Position numbers and translations under genes: made by a program. The notes below the pieces were generated by a model that had not been told where the DNA came from, made no database searches, and saw only the letters and a program-made list of their open reading frames with translations. Of a DNA stretch of 7,062 nucleotides, positions 5,774-7,062 are shown one piece after another; the first letter of the stretch is position 1, and each line of letters starts with the position of its first letter. Origin of the DNA: Methanobacteriota archaeon (lineage in GTDB: Archaea > Thermoplasmatota > Poseidoniia > Poseidoniales > Thalassarchaeaceae); assembly GCA_002685415.1 (NCBI GenBank), contig NYXO01000042.1:19957-27018 (forward strand). The letters are read 5' to 3'.

Positions 5774-7062
5774 TTGGATTCAGACCCTACCGCTCCATCA
5801 TCAGAACCTTCTGATTCCGATTCTTCTACATCGTCTTCTTCGTAGTAATACCAATCAGGTAATACATAACCCGGAATATCCAATTCTTGGATTGGGCTTA
5901 GGTCAGAAGTGCTGTGTATCGTTACTCCAAGAGCTGAGAACGCGTAGACATAATCGCCCATGAAAATCGACCTGCGGATGTTGGTTGAGTAAGAGAACCA
6001 CCAATGTACATCTGAATCATCGTTGTTGTAAAATGGCGAGTGATCTACTTCTCCATGTTCTGAGAGACTCAAGTTCTCCGTATCTACGTTGACCAATTTC
6101 AGCATAGAGACATACTCGTAGCCATATCCTCCGTCTACATCGTAGGTGTATCGGTAGGTGGAAAGAGGAACTGCAAGCAAGTTCTCAGGAGCCCAGTAGG
6201 TGAATGCCTTGTGCTCATAGGTAGCCTCTGACCATGACCATGACCATCCACATGTTCGAACATCATCGCAGTTCTCGTCTGTGTAAGCCGGAGACAGAGG
6301 TAACGAATCTGCTAGAGTTGGGTTAGTTGGGTCGCTGACGTCGAAAAGCGAAATCTGAGTCATAGACCAGTCCAATCCTAGTCCATCTTCACCTGGTCCA
6401 ATACCAATTGTAAGCAGAGTGTTTTCATCCACAGGATGAATGTAAGTTGAGACCCCAGGAACTTCCAATTCTCCAAGAATTGTCGGATTGGTTGGGTCTG
6501 AAAGATCGATTACCCACAATGGGTCAATGGTCTCGAAGGTTACGAGATATCCTCTATCACCGATGAATCGGGCACTCCAAATTGTCTCACCTGGAGCGAT
6601 GCCATCGACCTTACCTACCTCATCGAGTCCGACCTGTCCATCGTGCTGAAGAACGGTCACTCCATTGGTTGGACCATCGAAGACTAGTTCTCCGGTTTCA
6701 GGATCGACTTCGTCAGTTAGCCACCATCGACCCCAAATGTCCGATGTAGTTGCAATTCTGATTGAACCGTCATATTCTGACATTGAGAATTGATCTTGGA
6801 CGGTTCCATCTACACGGCCTGAGCCTAGGTAGCTGGTTGTTGAGGAATCTGAGATATCGAAGGCGTGGATATTTGTTGCATCATCAAAATCAGTGTTTTG
6901 CCAGAACCACCACCAATCGTTAGCAGGTTCTGCTAGGATTAGCATATCTTGCGAGGCATACACGTGTACCCAAGACGAAGCTATGTGGTCAACTTCCATC
7001 TCAACATCCGAGTCCAATAATTGGAAAGTGATGATTGAAGTGAATCCCTTGGAGACACTGTC
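5770..7062 (-). CDS. Secreted-type beta-propeller protein (5' end outside window)
   Basis: The frame is open to the window edge, so the 430 residues seen are the C-terminal part; the TTG at 7017 is internal. It resembles the C-terminal beta-propeller domain of large archaeal and bacterial secreted proteins (Pfam Beta_propel type). Hallmarks are the near-repeated blade motif IDLSDPTNPTILGELEVPG and FDVSDPTNPTLADSLPL, a HVYASQDMLILAEP strand near the start, STYIHPVDENTLL, and GDYVYAFSALGVTIHS near the end. The composition is very acidic, poor in Lys and rich in Trp, Tyr and Asp, which suits an extracellular protein. Trp clusters occur (NDWWWFWQN, CGWSWSWSE). The tail after LPDWYYYEEDD is low-complexity and acidic, with no membrane segment or sorting signal visible. 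Any signal peptide would be outside the window. Ligand and role are unknown; surface binding is inference. Confidence 0.82.
   Translation of the reverse strand, partial: DSVSKGFTSIITFQLLDSDVEMEVDHIASSWVHVYASQDMLILAEPANDWWWFWQNTDFDDATNIHAFDISDSSTTSYLGSGRVDGTVQDQFSMSEYDGSIRIATTSDIWGRWWLTDEVDPETGELVFDGPTNGVTVLQHDGQVGLDEVGKVDGIAPGETIWSARFIGDRGYLVTFETIDPLWVIDLSDPTNPTILGELEVPGVSTYIHPVDENTLLTIGIGPGEDGLGLDWSMTQISLFDVSDPTNPTLADSLPLSPAYTDENCDDVRTCGWSWSWSEATYEHKAFTYWAPENLLAVPLSTYRYTYDVDGGYGYEYVSMLKLVNVDTENLSLSEHGEVDHSPFYNNDDSDVHWWFSYSTNIRRSIFMGDYVYAFSALGVTIHSTSDLSPIQELDIPGYVLPDWYYYEEDDVEESESEGSDDGAVGSESN
6229..6246. repeat. Three tandem copies of TGACCA inside the propeller gene
   Basis: Three exact 6-base copies encode, on the minus strand, the alternating Trp-Ser run in CGWSWSWSE. 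This small in-frame microsatellite may vary in copy number between strains by whole Trp-Ser pairs without disrupting the frame. Confidence 0.6.

Noticed and set aside
1..7062. Search for CRISPR arrays, transposon ends, integrase or defence genes
   Set aside because: No regularly spaced repeats, transposase or integrase motifs, or target-site duplications were seen; the tRNA is not next to an integrase or a duplicated tRNA end of attachment-site length.

Overview
The window looks like chromosomal DNA from an archaeon. It carries a RadA recombinase, a Hel308-type helicase tail, a Cgi121-type KEOPS subunit and an archaeal initiator tRNA. Shine-Dalgarno sites before some genes, AT-rich start regions without one before others, moderate GC and a large secreted-type beta-propeller protein would fit a marine Thermoplasmatota lineage such as Poseidoniales (Marine Group II). 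That lineage call is inference from gene content and style, not a database match.

Positions 1-3015, plus strand: four genes closely packed in one direction. They are the C-terminal end of a Hel308-like DNA helicase (cut by the window edge), a Cgi121-like subunit of the KEOPS tRNA-modification complex, an 82-residue zinc-finger protein of unknown function, and an M3-family zinc oligopeptidase. Gaps are 36, 51 and 9 bases, so co-transcription is likely. A perfect 7-bp hairpin begins on the cgi121 stop codon, shortly before a strong Shine-Dalgarno site.

Positions 3049-4310, minus strand: radA converges on the peptidase gene, with a short GC-rich hairpin in the 33-base gap. Upstream of radA on the same strand lies the initiator tRNA-Met, identified by its CAT anticodon, A1:U72 pair and three G:C pairs in the anticodon stem. 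The 334-base spacer from 4087 to 4420 holds the tRNA, a probable radA promoter and several short inverted repeats, one of which brackets the tRNA.

Positions 4421-7062: dihydroorotase (pyrC, de novo pyrimidine synthesis) on the plus strand meets, tail to tail with a 4-base overlap, a minus-strand gene for a secreted-type beta-propeller protein. That gene's 5' end is beyond the window.

The genes are mainly housekeeping: DNA repair and recombination, tRNA modification, translation initiation, peptide turnover and pyrimidine synthesis. I see no CRISPR array, transposon, prophage or obvious defence system. The least explained items are the small zinc-finger gene, the structured cgi121/zinc-finger junction, the repeat-flanked initiator tRNA and the tryptophan-rich propeller protein.
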